From contig NC_012875.2 in assembly GCF_000003195.3 (NCBI RefSeq), positions 17,492,398 to 17,556,397 of the forward strand: a stretch of DNA of 64,000 nucleotides, read 5' to 3'. The notes beneath the pieces are model-generated. The model ran no database searches and was not told where the DNA came from. It worked only from the letters and a program-made list of their open reading frames with translations. Below, piece by piece: positions 42,916 to 54,829 of this stretch. Numbering within the stretch: position 1 is the stretch's first letter; each line of letters starts with the position of its first letter. The position numbers and the translations under genes are program-made. The DNA comes from Sorghum bicolor (lineage: Eukaryota > Streptophyta > Magnoliopsida > Poales > Poaceae).

Positions 42916-44835
42916 CTATAGTGGTTCTTCATGAACTTCCTTCACTGTAGAGTCTCTCTCTGGTCTGGGTTTGAATGTGAAGCGTTCTTCTTGTCCGTTT
43001 ATGTTAAACTTGATTTCTCCCTTCCCGACATCAATGTGGGCATTGGCAGTGCTCAGAAATGGCCTTCCAAGGATGATGGACACTTTTGAGTCAGGACTCA
43101 TGTCCAGTACTACGAAGTCTACTGGCACCAGGAAATCTCTGATCTTGACTGGAATGTTCTCGGTGATGCCCAGCGGGTGTCGAACCGATTGATCCGCTAG
43201 TTGCAAGCACATTGATGTTGGTTCTAAGGTTACATGCTCAAGCTTTTTGTAGAATGATACTGGCATCACACTGACACTTGCTCCGAGATCACAAAGTGCA
43301 TTATTGAAGTGTTGGTTTCCGATCGAGCAATCAATAGTGGGGCATCCTGGATCTTCCTTCTTCTTTGGTGGTTTGTGGAGGATGGCCGCACTACATTCTT
43401 CTGTCAGCTTGATAACCTCAGTGGTGGGCAGTGGTCTCTTCTTGTTAAGAATATCTCTGATGTACTTTGCGTATGTAGGTACCTGTATGGCATCGAGCAG
43501 AGGTATGTTGACATATAATTTCTGAATGACCTCTACAAACTTACCAAACTGCTCATCCGACTGCAGTCCTCTGTTTTTTATGGGAAATGGCAAATAGTTG
43601 GTGTCGTAAAAATCTTTCCTCATTTCTCCAGTTCTTGGTGGTTGTAGCAGATCTTCTGCTCCAACTGGGCTTTCTTCTTCTATCACTGCTGGTTGCACTG
43701 GTGCTGATGTTCTTTGTTTCTCTTTTGGGTATGGTGGATCTCTGGTAGCTTTACCTCCTCTAGTAGTTATATTCTTTACCTGCTCAAGGTTAGTAGCAAC
43801 AGGCAGTGCAGCAGCTATCTTTATTAATTTAAGCTCTACCCTTTTATTAAGAGTGTTTTGCTCATCAAAGGCAGTTAGTAGAAAATCCATTTTATTATGT
43901 ATATCTTTTAGAGACGATTCATTTGTATCTAGCCTTTGTTTAACTTCATCATTAATTTTGGTTTGTTGAGCAATTATCTCTTTTAATGAAAGTTGCTTGA
44001 CAGTATTACCTGAATTCATACCTTTGCTATTGGGTTGACTCGAAGTTGGTTGATATTTGTATGCTGTCTCAATGGCCCTTTGATCTTCTTTGAACTTGGC
44101 CCTCTGGTCAATCCAATGGAGCAAATTTTCCAACTTAGCTGATAATGCTTTTACTTCTTCTGGTATTTCTTCAGTTTGATGACAATGTTGAGCTTTATCT
44201 TGGAACCAGCTTTGGTTTTCTGCTATCTTATCCAAAAGTATCTCTGCTTTTCCAGTTGTAAGCTCCAAGAATGATCCTTTAGCAGATGCATCTAGGCACT
44301 CACGAGCCTTCTGGGTTAATCCATGGTAGACGGTCTGCATAAGTAACCATGTGGCCATTCCATGGTGAGGACAATCTGATATGTATCCTTGAAAACGCTC
44401 CCATGCTTCTGAAATGGCTTCTGTCTTCTGCTGTTGGAAATTGACAATATTTCCTCTTAAGGCAGTTGTTTTGCCTATAGGGAAAAACTTTGATAGAAAG
44501 GCATCTGACAAGTTCGTCCAGTTGTTGATGTTATCTTGATGAGTGTAGAACCACTTCCTTGCTTTTCCTTCTAGTGAGAATGGAAAAAGGCGAAGCAGTA
44601 TGACGTCTTTGTCAACTCCGTTGATGTGGATTGTGCTTCCAATCTCTAAGAAATTCTGCAAGTGTGCACTAGCATCTTCATGTGCCTTTCCACTGAATTG
44701 TGTAGCTTGTACCAAATTGATGAGGCTTGACTTGAGCTCAAACTCAGGTATTCCTTCTTCTACTGCAAATCTTGGACCGGTTGGAATGTTGTCAAGACTT
44801 GGAGCAGAGAATTCTTGCAAGGTCTTTTGTGCCAT
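42916..44835 (-). CDS. gag-pro: gag-protease of Athila-2, intact
   Basis: 639 codons starting MAQKTLQEFSAPSLDNI. Residues about 60-230 are the capsid-like gag (HLQNFLEIGSTIHINGVDKD, LSKFFPIGKTTALRGNIVNF, AWERFQGYISDCPHHGMATW). A helical linker (QQTKINDEVKQRLDTNESS) and a basic stretch (NITTRGGKATRDPPYPKEK) follow. Residues about 500-620 are an aspartic protease with active site LCDLGASVSVMPVS and flap/C-terminal motif ILGRPFLSTANAHIDVGKG. No CCHC knuckle is seen, as usual for Athila. The frame ends at a stop, with no RT after it. It would supply particle protein and its own protease, with reverse transcription supplied in trans. Confidence 0.9.
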   Translation of the reverse strand: MAQKTLQEFSAPSLDNIPTGPRFAVEEGIPEFELKSSLINLVQATQFSGKAHEDASAHLQNFLEIGSTIHINGVDKDVILLRLFPFSLEGKARKWFYTHQDNINNWTNLSDAFLSKFFPIGKTTALRGNIVNFQQQKTEAISEAWERFQGYISDCPHHGMATWLLMQTVYHGLTQKARECLDASAKGSFLELTTGKAEILLDKIAENQSWFQDKAQHCHQTEEIPEEVKALSAKLENLLHWIDQRAKFKEDQRAIETAYKYQPTSSQPNSKGMNSGNTVKQLSLKEIIAQQTKINDEVKQRLDTNESSLKDIHNKMDFLLTAFDEQNTLNKRVELKLIKIAAALPVATNLEQVKNITTRGGKATRDPPYPKEKQRTSAPVQPAVIEEESPVGAEDLLQPPRTGEMRKDFYDTNYLPFPIKNRGLQSDEQFGKFVEVIQKLYVNIPLLDAIQVPTYAKYIRDILNKKRPLPTTEVIKLTEECSAAILHKPPKKKEDPGCPTIDCSIGNQHFNNALCDLGASVSVMPVSFYKKLEHVTLEPTSMCLQLADQSVRHPLGITENIPVKIRDFLVPVDFVVLDMSPDSKVSIILGRPFLSTANAHIDVGKGEIKFNINGQEERFTFKPRPERDSTVKEVHEEPL

Positions 44836-45179
44836 AGCTTCAGCAATTGGTAGCTAGTTTCTTCTTCTCTTGATTGCTTTGGTTCTGATGATGAAGAGTT
44901 GAATGTACCCAAAGTCAATCCTGTTATACCCTGTATAAAAATATAAACATAGAAAAATAACAGGGTGAACCTGCCAAAGCAGCGGTGCCTTGTTATGATT
45001 TCTCACTTAGTAGCTGTTTTATGCAATTATTTCTCTATAGTCTAGTCTAAAATTTTATATGAATAACCTTGATTGATTTTCTGGCTTTCCTTAATATTAC
45101 CCTTTTGTTCCCTTTTATGACTTATTCCTGAGACTCGTATAAATCCTATAAGTTCCATAAGTTCTATAAGTCCTATAGA

Positions 45180-45197
45180 TCCCCGGCAACGGCGCCA
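45180..45197 (-). promoter_or_regulatory. Primer-binding site of Athila-2 (tRNA-Asp type)
   Basis: The plus strand TCCCCGGCAACGGCGCCA equals the 3' end of plant tRNA-Asp, eight bases from the 5' LTR. Confidence 0.88.
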
Positions 45198-45205
45198 GAA
45201 ATGCT

Positions 45206-46720
45206 TGTTGACACTAGCTAACACCACTTAGATACTAGGTTGTCATCCCTAGCATGGCGCCAGAGTGTACAAAGGTATTTATAAATGTAAAGGCTCTCTA
45301 GAAAATAATCTATTCTATCCGCAAGCGCACAGATAAAACACCTCATTGTAGCATTTCACCAGGATAAGTATTCCAGGTATCGTTATTTATAATTTTGCTT
45401 AGGGGATCTTAAGAAGATGGAATTAAATCAATGGGAAAAATCTATCAAGGCATAGACTAGAGATAAACTTGCAAGAACATGATTACTAATAAGAAACTCG
45501 TCACACAATCACATACTTTAGCAGGGGGTAAACCATAAAGATAATGATAATAAAGTATAAGTTCATGGGATAGAGAGCACAGCGATTAGAAAATAGACTA
45601 CTCCTCATATATGTAGGTGATGTCGGATTAGCTAGAGAATGGATTCTAAGTTATCTACTAACTACTAAGTCATAATCTACTCTAGTTATCTACAAGATCA
45701 TGTATAGCATAAAAGACTCTTCATTCATGTATAAGGAACATTGATAAAGTAAATCAGAACATCGCATGACTTACTCCACAATACCGGTTCTGCCTGTCCT
45801 ATCAACGGAGGGTGGACTATATAAGAATCAACGAAGCTGTCACTATCGCGAACTACCACACGACTCGGCCAATAGGATACATTTGCAGATAAATAACATC
45901 TAAGCACCACGCTCACATGTGATCTATCACCTAACTCCCTCGCGTCAAGAGCTAAGCGCTTTGCAAACTTATACATAAACTCATTATCAATTAGAACTAT
46001 ATCAAATATAGAACTAGAGCAAACTAAGAACATAATAATTAGAGACATAATGCAATTAGAACAATAGAATTAGAGAAAGATATGAATAATACCAATCTTT
46101 ATTACCGAAGATCCGAATCCAGAGCGTAGTGCTCTACTTCTCTAATTGCTATCTAATCAACCTCTAAACTTGAAGGATTAGGGAGTAGCTAATTCTAATT
46201 CTCTGTGGGAGAGAAGCTCTAAACCCTAACTTTGATGGCTACCTCTGAATAATGATTTCTCCTCTCCTCCTCCAGGGGCCAGGGGGTCTGGTTTTATAGT
46301 CCCCTCAAGTGAACGTGAGCCATTGGATCAAACCGACATAGATTGTATGGTTTAGATTGATCCTTTAGGTCGGTGGAGTCTTTCCCCGAAGCAGAGTCCT
46401 GATTGGCCTCTTGGCCAGGGCGGGCGCCCAAGGGGGGTGGGCGGCCGCCCAGCTCCCGAGCCCGATTCGCGTCCCGTTCGTTCCCGTGGCTTCTGGATCC
46501 TTCTAGATTGAGAAAAATTGCGCGGCATGTAATTATCTCGTTGTAAACATGACATGTGGGCCTTCTCTCCATATTTTCTGATAAACCCCTGCAGAAATAG
46601 ATAAACACCAAAGCTCGTGGAATTCTGTCAGATAAAACCCCTATTCTAGATGTTTGTTTCATATTGATCCTTTTTCATGTTTATTTGATTATTAATTTTA
46701 GTACTTAAGGACCGTCAACA
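45206..46720 (-). repeat. 5' LTR of Athila-2
   Basis: 1515 bp, nearly identical to 37400-38914, next to the primer site at 45180-45197. Confidence 0.93.
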
Positions 46721-46725
46721 ACGAC

Positions 46726-47188
46726 CTTCCCAGCTCGAGTGCACCATACCTCGATAGAGGAGATCCTAGAAGGAGAACCGGTAACAGCTGGTATGTTTCC
46801 TGTCAACCAACATCTTGCAGTTGTTTTGTTTGATTCTAGATCATCGCATTCATTCATGAGCCAAGCATTTGCACAAAAGCATGACCAACCAGTTACTGAG
46901 TTGGATTATGGTTATCGCATCAGCTTAGCAGGGGCTGATGTGTTGACTAACAAAATAGTGACGGGAGTTACCTTAGATATCAGTGGCCGAAGGTTCCGTG
47001 TAAACCTTGTGGTCATGCCAGGGCTGGTTTTGGATGTTATCATTGGAATGAATAAGATGACTGACTGGGGCGCAGTTATAGATGCTGGACAGAGAACTCT
47101 CTCCCTTAAAGATCCGCAAGGGGAGGTTATGCTTCAGATCAAGCTACCTCGACGGTTAGACTTTGCCAGTCTCTCGTGTGCAGTATAG
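46726..47188 (+). pseudogene. Protease of the Tekay-type element, active site lost
   Basis: It continues gag in frame after the Athila-2 insertion. The fold is recognisable from HHTSIEEILEGEPVTAGMF through VVMPGLVLDVIIGMNKM. The catalytic triad, normally DSG or DTG, reads DSR (VLFDSRSSHSFMS), so the enzyme would be inactive. The frame ends at TAG (47186-47188), where related elements read through into RT. Confidence 0.88.
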
Positions 47189-48440
47189 GTGGTTCCACTA
47201 GAACACATACCAGTGGTCTGTGATTTCCCTGATGTTTTTCCTAAGGAATTACCAGGACGTCCCCCAGATAGAGAAGTAAAGTTCGCAATAGAGTTGATAC
47301 CAGGTACCGCACCGATATCGAGAAGGCTATACCGGATGCCGCCTAATGAGCTCGCTGAGTTGAAGAATCAACTAAAGGAGTTACTGGATAAAGGGTTCAT
47401 CTGGCCAAGTTCGTCGGAATGGGGTTGTCCGGTGTTGTTTGTGAAAAAGAAGGATCAATTGTTGCGCATGTGTGTGGACTATCGTCCACTCAATGCGGTG
47501 ACAATCAAGAATAAGTATCCATTGCCAAGGATTGATATCTTTTTTGATCACTTATCTAAGGCAAAAGTGTTTTCCAAGATAGACTTGAGGTCCGGGTATC
47601 ACCAAATCAAGATCCGTCTGCAAGATATCCCGAAGACTGCTTTCTCCACCAGATATGGGTTGTACGAGTATCTTGTCATGTCCTTCGGGTTGAAAAATGC
47701 TCCTGCATACTTCATGTATCTGATGAATTCGGTCTTTATGCCAGAGTTAGACAAGTTTGTTGTGGTGTTCATCGATGACATTCTGGTTTATTGAGAGAAT
47801 GAGCAAGATCACGCCGAGCATCTAAGAGTCGTGCTAACACGACTACGAGAGCATCAGTTGTACGCAAAGTTCAGCAAGTGCGAGTTCTGGCTAAAGAAAG
47901 TTCCTTTCCTAGGGCACATTCTGTCTGAAGAAGGGATTGCTGTGGATCGTCAAAAGTACAGGAAGTCATGGACTGGAAGGCACCAACTTCTGTTTCGAAA
48001 GTTCGGAGTTTTCTGGGTCTGGCCGGGTATTATCGTTGTTTCATACCCGACTTCTCCAAGATTGCTAAGCCGATGACCAGTTTGCTACAAAAGAATCATA
48101 AGTTTGTGTGGACAGAACGGTGTGAACTAGCCTTCCGCACCTTGCGAAAGTTGCTAACCACTGCTCCCGTTCTAGCGCAACCCAATATCGAGAAGCCTTT
48201 TGATGTGTTTTACCTCGAGTTAGCAGCGGTAGTGCACGCTCTGAAGATCTGGAGGCATTATTTGTTAGGAAATAAGTGTCATATTTACACAGATCATAAA
48301 AGTCTAAAGTACATCTTCACTCAGTCCGAGTTGAATATGAGACAACGAAGATGGTTAGAGCTGATCAAAGATTACGACCTGGAAGTCCACTATCATCCAG
48401 GCAAGGCTAATGTGGTAGCAGACGCTTTGAGTCGCAAACC
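47189..48440 (+). pseudogene. Reverse transcriptase and RNase H of the Tekay-type element, broken
   Basis: RT motifs are clear: [50 protein letters not shown] and the catalytic [12 protein letters not shown] follows FIDDILVY at 47792-47794. One base is lost near 47957 (AAAAGTACAG for AAAAGGTACAG). RNase H has lost 36 codons: FDVF is followed by [12 protein letters not shown], whereas the related copy at 56454-57185 keeps CDASGIGLGCVLM and what follows. The deletion removes the first catalytic Asp. The rest ([21 protein letters not shown]) is present. Confidence 0.9.
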
Positions 48441-49983
48441 GCACTATCAAGTGGTTCAACTGTTGTTTGAGGATGGGTTCAATTTCATGCATCCTGAAGT
48501 CTTATGTCACATACAACTCAGTTGTTCACTTGAAAGTCAAGTCATCGAAGGTCAGAAAACAGACAAGGGTATTTTCTACATCAAAGAGAAGATCAAAGAT
48601 AACCAAAAAACTCAGTTTCAAGTTGATGAGAAAGGGGTATTGTGGTTTCAGCACCGGCTAGTAGTTCCAAAGAATCGAGAATTGAAGAATCGCATCATGG
48701 ATGAAGCACATCTCTCGAAGCTTTCTATTCATTCTGGCAGTAGTAAGATGTATCAAGACCTAAGGTCTCACTTTTGGTGGACTAAGATGAAGAAAGAGAT
48801 AGCAGCATATGTGGCCCGTTGTGACACGTGTTGCAGAGTCAAGGCTATACATATGAAATCTGTAGGCCTGTTGCAACCGTTGTCAGTTCCAGAGTGGAAA
48901 TGGGAAGAGGTTAGTATGGACTTTATCACGGGTTTACCGACAACACGGAAGGGGAATGACTCAATTTGGGTGATCATAGATCGATTGACTAAGTCGGCTC
49001 ATTTCATTCCGGTTAAGACTCATTACAGACCCCCCGAGTATGCTGATCTGTATCTAGCTGAGATTGTTAAGTTGCATGGTCTTCCCAAAACCATCATATC
49101 AGACAGGGGACCACAGTTCACCGCTCATTTCTAGGAGCGAATGCATAAGAGTTTGGGGACTAGTCTGATAAGAAGCACAGCGTATCATCCCCAAACCTCG
49201 GGTCAAACGGAAAGACTCAATCAAATACTAGAAGATATGCTGAGGGCTTGTGTGTTATCGTCCAAGGGATCATGGGAATCATGGTTACCTTTGGCTGAGT
49301 TCTCATACAATAATAGCTATCAAGAGAGTATCAAGATGGCCCCGTTCGAAGCTTTGTATGGTCGAAGATGCAGGACTCCGTTAAACTGGGTCAAACCTAG
49401 TGAAAGGAGATACTATGGCATCGACTTCGTGAATGAGGCTGAGAAAAAGGTGCAAATCATACAACAACATATGAAGGCGGCACAATCGTGACAAAAGAGT
49501 TATGCCGATAAGAGAAGAAGGCCACTAGAATTCAATATAGGTGACTATGTTTACCTCAAGGTTACGCCAATAAAGAAAGTTTAGCGTTTCCGAGTTCGAA
49601 GCAAGCTTGCACCCAGATATGTGGGACCATATCAGGTACTAGAAAGAAAAGGGCTTGTGGCCTACAAGATTCAGTTAACTGAAGAGTTGAGTTCCATCTT
49701 CGCAGTCTTCCATGTGTCACAGCTACGGAAATGTTTGAAAGTACCCGAGCAAAGGATCGAACCCCGAGGCATCAAGATAAAGGCACACTTAGAATATAAG
49801 GAGCAGCCAGTGGGTATCGTAGATACCAAAGAGCGAGTAACCCGAAACAGAGTTGTCAAAACCTATAAGGTGGTGTGGAGTCATCTTGATGATACGGATG
49901 CCATCTGGGAAACCGAGGATTACTTAAAAACACTTTACCCAAAATTTCATAAGAAATGGTTAGTAACCCAAATCTCGGGATGA
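48441..49983 (+). pseudogene. Integrase with chromodomain-like end, broken
   Basis: The HHCC zinc domain reads [18 protein letters not shown] ... CDTCCRVKA. The catalytic core has the DDE residues in [17 protein letters not shown] and QTERLNQILED. The C-terminal part has VGPYQVLERKGLVAYKIQL. The final segment, TYKVVWSHLDDTDAIWETED then YPKFHKKW, has the spacing of the chromodomain found at the integrase end of chromoviruses, which in characterised members reads methylated H3K9. Stops: TAG at 49132-49134 (Trp lost), TGA at 49489-49491, and TAG near 49581. Confidence 0.88.
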
Positions 49984-49990
49984 GATTTCC

Positions 49991-50006
49991 CTAAGGGGAG
50001 AAGGGC
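49991..50006 (+). promoter_or_regulatory. Polypurine tract of the Tekay-type element
   Basis: AAGGGGAGAAGGGC directly before the 3' LTR start TGTAACAC at 50007. Confidence 0.85.
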
Positions 50007-53000
50007 TGTAACACGTTAGGTGTTAAGCATGCACTTAGTCTCATAAAACATTCATAAGCATTCTCATCAAGCATGGCATAAGCATCACATCCCATGAGCA
50101 CAATAATAATCCAAGTGTGATTTTATGTGCTTTATTTCAAGTGAATTAAATAGGTTAAAAATATCATGCTTGCTTCTAAGTTCTTGAATTGCCCAAATTA
50201 AGTTGAAATGAGTGTTAGAATATTTAAGAGTAATTTTGTGATATTTTTGGAGCCATAGAAATTGAGAAATTGATTTTATACTAAAATTCCCCAAAATAGA
50301 TTTATTTAAAAACCTATAACTAGTTTTGGGTGGTATTTCAAAATCTATTTGGAATTTGTGAATTCGACTTAAAGCAAAGTTGTAGGGTTTTTGTTTTGGA
50401 ACAACTTTTATTTTGAGAGAAAAAGGTGAAAATGATTTTTAAATAGTCCAAATGAATTTAGAAAGAAATTGAGAAAAGAAATTTAAAAAAAAAGAAAAAG
50501 GGAAAGGGGGGCGCTAGGAGGCCGCGGCCTCACTTCTGGCCGCTGGCCGAAGCCGGCCTAGCCCGCCCGCGCTCACCCCACCGTCCCCGCGCTCGCGGCC
50601 GCGTCGTGTCCACGCGCGGACGGCCGCGCCGCGCCGCCGTGGCGAGCCGGCAGAGCTCGGCCGCCGCGTGGCGAGCATGTGGCAGCCTGGACGCGCCCTG
50701 GTCGGCCACCAGGAGCGCCCCGCCGCACCCGCCTCCGTCCTCGCTGCCATTTGCACCCGTCAGCCCTTCCTCTCTTGCCCTCTCGCCCTCGCTCCGCATG
50801 CGCAGAGCGCCGCCGTCGCCATTGGAGCCTGAGCTCCGCCTCGACCGTTCTACCCCAGCGCGTGCACCATTCTCCGATTCGTCCTCCCCCGAGCTCCGCC
50901 CCGCTCCGCCGTTGCGGGACACGCTTCCAAGCGTTTGGTGAGGCATGGTGAGCCCCGCTCGCCCTCGTTCCTTCTCCGGCGAGAGCACCGCCGCCGCGCG
51001 CGTAGTCTGCCTGCCTCCGTGCCTTCCGATGCTGCTTAGTTAGCTCGTCGTGCTCACCTTGGCACCGCGACGCTCGCAAGCCACTCCAATCGCGCTCTAC
51101 CGGGCCAACGCCTCGGGTCGACGGCGAGCAGCGCCGCCGCTCTGGCATGGCCGGTGGCGAGCTTGCTCCTGTTCGTTTCAGGCCGCGCAAGTAGGTTCGC
51201 TGAGTTCGCCTTGACCCGTAGAACGCGTAGAGCCCCTCGGTTCGCCGAGAGAGGCCACCGGCGGTGAGCTCCGGCTCGCCGGAGTCGCCCCCTCTCTGCG
51301 TTCTGGCTAGCGGGCCCGGCTAGCAGGCGGGTCCGCTCGTCAGTGGCAGCGGGTGCACTGCACCGGGTGCACCCAGCTGGTCCCGGAGGTGGATTTGAAT
51401 TGATTTTCAGAAAAATGATTTCCAGAAAATAGTTTAAATGATATAAAATCCATATCTTGAGATTTATGGCTCCAAAATTAGTGAAATAAATTTTGATGTA
51501 TTCTAGAATCTCAGATCTATAGTTTGGTTTGGTTGCATATCATGTTTGGACAATTTTTCTGTGCAATTATATTTAATCCATGTTTTTTCTGAAAATTGTA
51601 AAATGCATAGTAATTAAAATATAGCTCAGAAAAATATGAAACTTATTTTATTGGCTCTGCATGGATGATTAGGCTCTAGGAAAAATATGTTACACATTAT
51701 TTGCTGTATGAGTTAATTTATGGTGATTTAAATGCTTGCATGGCAGTGGTTTATGATTTTTAATAAATAATTGGATCATGCCATTAATCTAGAAATTTTT
51801 GTGGGTGTTTCTTATGTTAATAAGTTAATTATAAAAATATGAAACCTGTTGTTTGATACTTATACCACAGTAGAGTATTTATACTTGCTTTTATGAATTA
51901 ATCTTGTGATTTTTGTAGCCCAAAATAAATATCCAAATATTATGAGAAATTTATGGTAGACTTTATGGTTGACTAGTGATCTGCTATGATTTTTGTGGAA
52001 TTTATTGCTAAACATAAATATATGCTATTTTTGTATTCCTAAAAGTGGATAAAGAAATTATGAATTTGTTTATACATAGATTAAATAAAGGAAAATGGTG
52101 TTTGGTGTATCTTTGAAGCATCATGTGAGTTTGCTGGTTAACCATGAATACAATTTGTAGAAGAGAATGCAATAGATGCTTAATGTACCTGTTCTTGGAT
52201 GATGTTGACTACCTTGTAGAAATACCACCTATGTCTTTATGCACCATGTCATGATCATTTGGTACCTACTCGCATAAGCATTGCACCCCGGGCATCTCGC
52301 ACTCCGCTCATGAGCACACATGCATCTTACAGGCTCGCAGGAGAACGAGGTGGGACCCGAGGAGTAGGAGGAGATCCAGGAGCAGGAACCTCTGGGAGGA
52401 CCAGAGCCCGGAGAGGAGCTGCAGGAGTACCCGGACCACAGACTGAGCACGTTTGAGAAAGGCAAGCCCCGGAGCATTCTAAGTCTCCCTATTCTCGCTA
52501 ACATAAACGATATATTATGCTTGTTTTACTATGTTGCATTTAAGTGATAGGAATTGCTTGATAGCGTTGATGCATATGTACTCCTTGATATCACCACTTG
52601 TTTACCTACCTTGTCCTATGTAGATAAGCACGGAGTCTATGCTTAGCTTGCTTAGTCCGGTAGAAGTCAGGTGATTTCCTGTCACCTGCGAGAAATAGGT
52701 GGATACCTGCTTGATTAGCGGTGATTGCTTCGAGAAAGGATAACTAAGTGTGGAGAAGAATTTGAGACCGGGCAGGGTCTTATGGTGGGTTGACCGTAGT
52801 GCCCCTGCCTGTGTCGATTAAGGACCGATCGTTGACGACCCTCTTGTCATGTTGAACGCATGCCCCACACTTAGCTGGAAGGATAAGTCGTTCCGACCGC
52901 GAAGCCTGAGCACTATCCGGGCCGGGAATCGGCCCGATGTACGCGCTGTATTGGTGATGGTTGAGGAGAACGACGAGGGCGCGGCGCGCAACCTTGGTAT

Positions 53001-53964
53001 ACCTTGGATACCTCGGTCGCCGGAACGGTCCTCGGGTACGAGCGGTGCCTGTCGAACCCGCGAATTGGTCCTGGATAGTGCAACACGGTGATCTGTAGCT
53101 CACTTGATCAGTGAGTGTGGTTTGTGTGGGGAATAAACTCGCCAGCTGGTCAGAAATCGATTCAAATCACCATCGCTCCTGGATAGTGAGCACTTGACAT
53201 GAGCCCTGTCCTCGTAGTAAGGACTATGGAACACTTGGGATAGGATGATAAATGATTTATGAATGCTATGATGAGGTACCATCATATTACTACACTTGCT
53301 TGTAATAGTATAGGTGCAAACCTAGATAATAGGTAATGATATTACCGAACTTGAGTTAATTAAAAGAAGAATGGTCTCAAGACTATGTTTAGGGAAATAA
53401 TGCTTTTTATGCAAAAAGTCTTAGCAACCCCATCATACAGCCTTCATGATCCTTGAAGAGTCTTTATTTTTTGTTATGACGGGTAAGTCTAGCTGAGTAC
53501 ATTCTCGTACTCAGGGTTCTATTCCCATGTTGTTTTGCAGATGGTCAAATGTACTATGGTTATTGCATCCTCTATCTGTACCCTGCCATGGGCGATGACT
53601 AGACCAAGGGCGATGGGCATTCTATCTTCTCTTTTGCTTTTGTGGGAATGACCGAACTATGGCACTGTATCAAACTAAAATTGTGTGTTTTATTTTCAGA
53701 CTTTGAAGCTTCCGCTACTTAAGAACTTGGTTTGTAATAATTTTAAGCACTCCGATGTATTCGATGAATGTTTGTGAACTGCATGTAATTGTGAATGGTG
53801 GCCGCTAAACTTATTACGATCTTGGCTGTACGTACGATATGTGGTTTGAAATCCTTTGAGATTTCATGGACTACCGGGATTATATGGGCTTAAGCTTGAT
53901 GGTTCGACTGTGCAAATGGTCACTATTAGGCTTAATCTCTTATAATTTGGGCGGTTCTGTTACA
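50007..53964 (+). repeat. 3' LTR of the Tekay-type element
   Basis: 3958 bp, uninterrupted, so it shows the empty MULE target (GAGCTGCAGGAG near 52418-52428). It ends GGTTCTGTTACA, followed by CTATT. It carries the GC-rich block (about 50505-51400) and the stem-loop at 53493-53514. Confidence 0.95.
53493..53514 (+). promoter_or_regulatory. Conserved stem-loop in Tekay-type LTR (3' copy)
   Basis: Identical arms and loop to the 5' LTR copy, after GTAAGT at 53483-53488. Confidence 0.6.
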
Positions 53965-53969
53965 CTATT

Positions 53970-54829
53970 ACTCTGGAGCTCCTTAATTTCCTGATAGACT
54001 TCAGTTTACGCTTTATATGTTTGCTGGACTTTTTTCCATTATCCTGACTATTCTTCACCTTCGTGATCACTATTTGATTATCATAGTTTATGAGAATAGT
54101 AGGAACTGGTTTCTCAACCAAGGCAAGTCCATCAACGTATCTCTTAACCACTCAGCCTCAGTAGAGGTTGTATCCAGAGCTGTAAGCTCTGCCTCCATTG
54201 TGGACTTTGTAAGTTTTGTCTACTTACAAGATCTCCAAGCGATAGCACCACAACCCAAAGTGAATATGTATCCACTAGTGGCCTTAAGCTCATCAGCTTC
54301 TGAAATCTAGTTCGAATTACTATATCCTTCAAGTACCCCTGGGTACCCTGAATAGTGAATTGCATAACTCATTTTACCTTTTAGATAACGCATTACTCTA
54401 TTAATACCACGCCAATGATCACTTCCTGGATTAGAGAAAAATCTACACAACTTGTTATAGCAAATGCTATATCAGGGTGGGTTGGGCTAGCTAGGTACAT
54501 CAATGAGCCAATAATTTGGGAATATCTTAGATGATCCTTTCCTAATCTTTTATTCTTTTGAAGTATTAAGCTAGGATCATAGGGTGTTGGAGAAGGTTTG
54601 CAATCCATATAATCGAAGCAGTTCAAAACCTTTTCCACATAATGAGACTATAAAAGAGTAATCCAATTCTCACTCTTATTAAGTTTAATATTGAGGATCA
54701 CATCGGCTTCTCCTAAATATTTCATGTCACAATTTTGGGATAAAAATGATTTAACATCATTCATCTCATCGATGCTTGTCCCCAAAATTAGTATGTCATC
54801 AACATACAAACACAAGATTACTCCTTTCT
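53970..54829 (-). pseudogene. Copia RT/RNase H fragment
   Basis: The minus strand encodes the copia RT catalytic box LCLYVDDILILGT, then MKYLGEADVILNIKL, then GSLMYLASPTHPDIAFAI, then RNase H with several stops. It ends at the CTATT target copy and joins the 16315-16376 piece. Its 5' side is cut at 54829 by the LTR of the decayed Tekay-like element. Confidence 0.85.

Larger units (their letters stand above)
37400..46720 (-). mobile_element. Athila-2: young Athila-like element without RT/IN
   Basis: Inserted in the Tekay-type element. TSD ACGAC at 37395-37399 and 46721-46725. The two LTRs are 1515 bp each and differ at about a dozen sites by eye, so the insertion is recent. The internal region (38915-45205) has, on the minus strand, the primer site, an intact gag-protease ORF, a TATA/GC-box module, an intact ATHILA ORF, and a non-coding 3' region with palindromes. 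The order is the same as in Athila-1. No RT, RNase H or integrase is present, so this is a stable non-autonomous family and not a single deletion. Confidence 0.93.
16377..53964 (+). mobile_element. Tekay/Del-type chromodomain Ty3/gypsy element, with nested insertions
   Basis: A full plus-strand element, about 14 kb without insertions. The TSD CTATT is at 16372-16376 and 53965-53969. The 5' LTR (16377-18792 plus 30742-32280, 3955 bp) and the 3' LTR (50007-53964, 3958 bp) match. Internal order is leader, accessory ORF with histone H3-like N-terminus, gag, protease, RT, RNase H, integrase and chromodomain-like end, then the polypurine tract. It carries a MULE in the 5' LTR, a solo LTR in the accessory ORF, and Athila-2 between gag and protease. 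Several stops, frameshifts and a 108-base deletion make it inactive. Confidence 0.92.

Noticed and set aside
45180..45197. tRNA-Asp gene end
   Set aside because: Only the last 18 bases match, next to an LTR, and the same occurs at 14777 and 25800. These are primer-binding sites.
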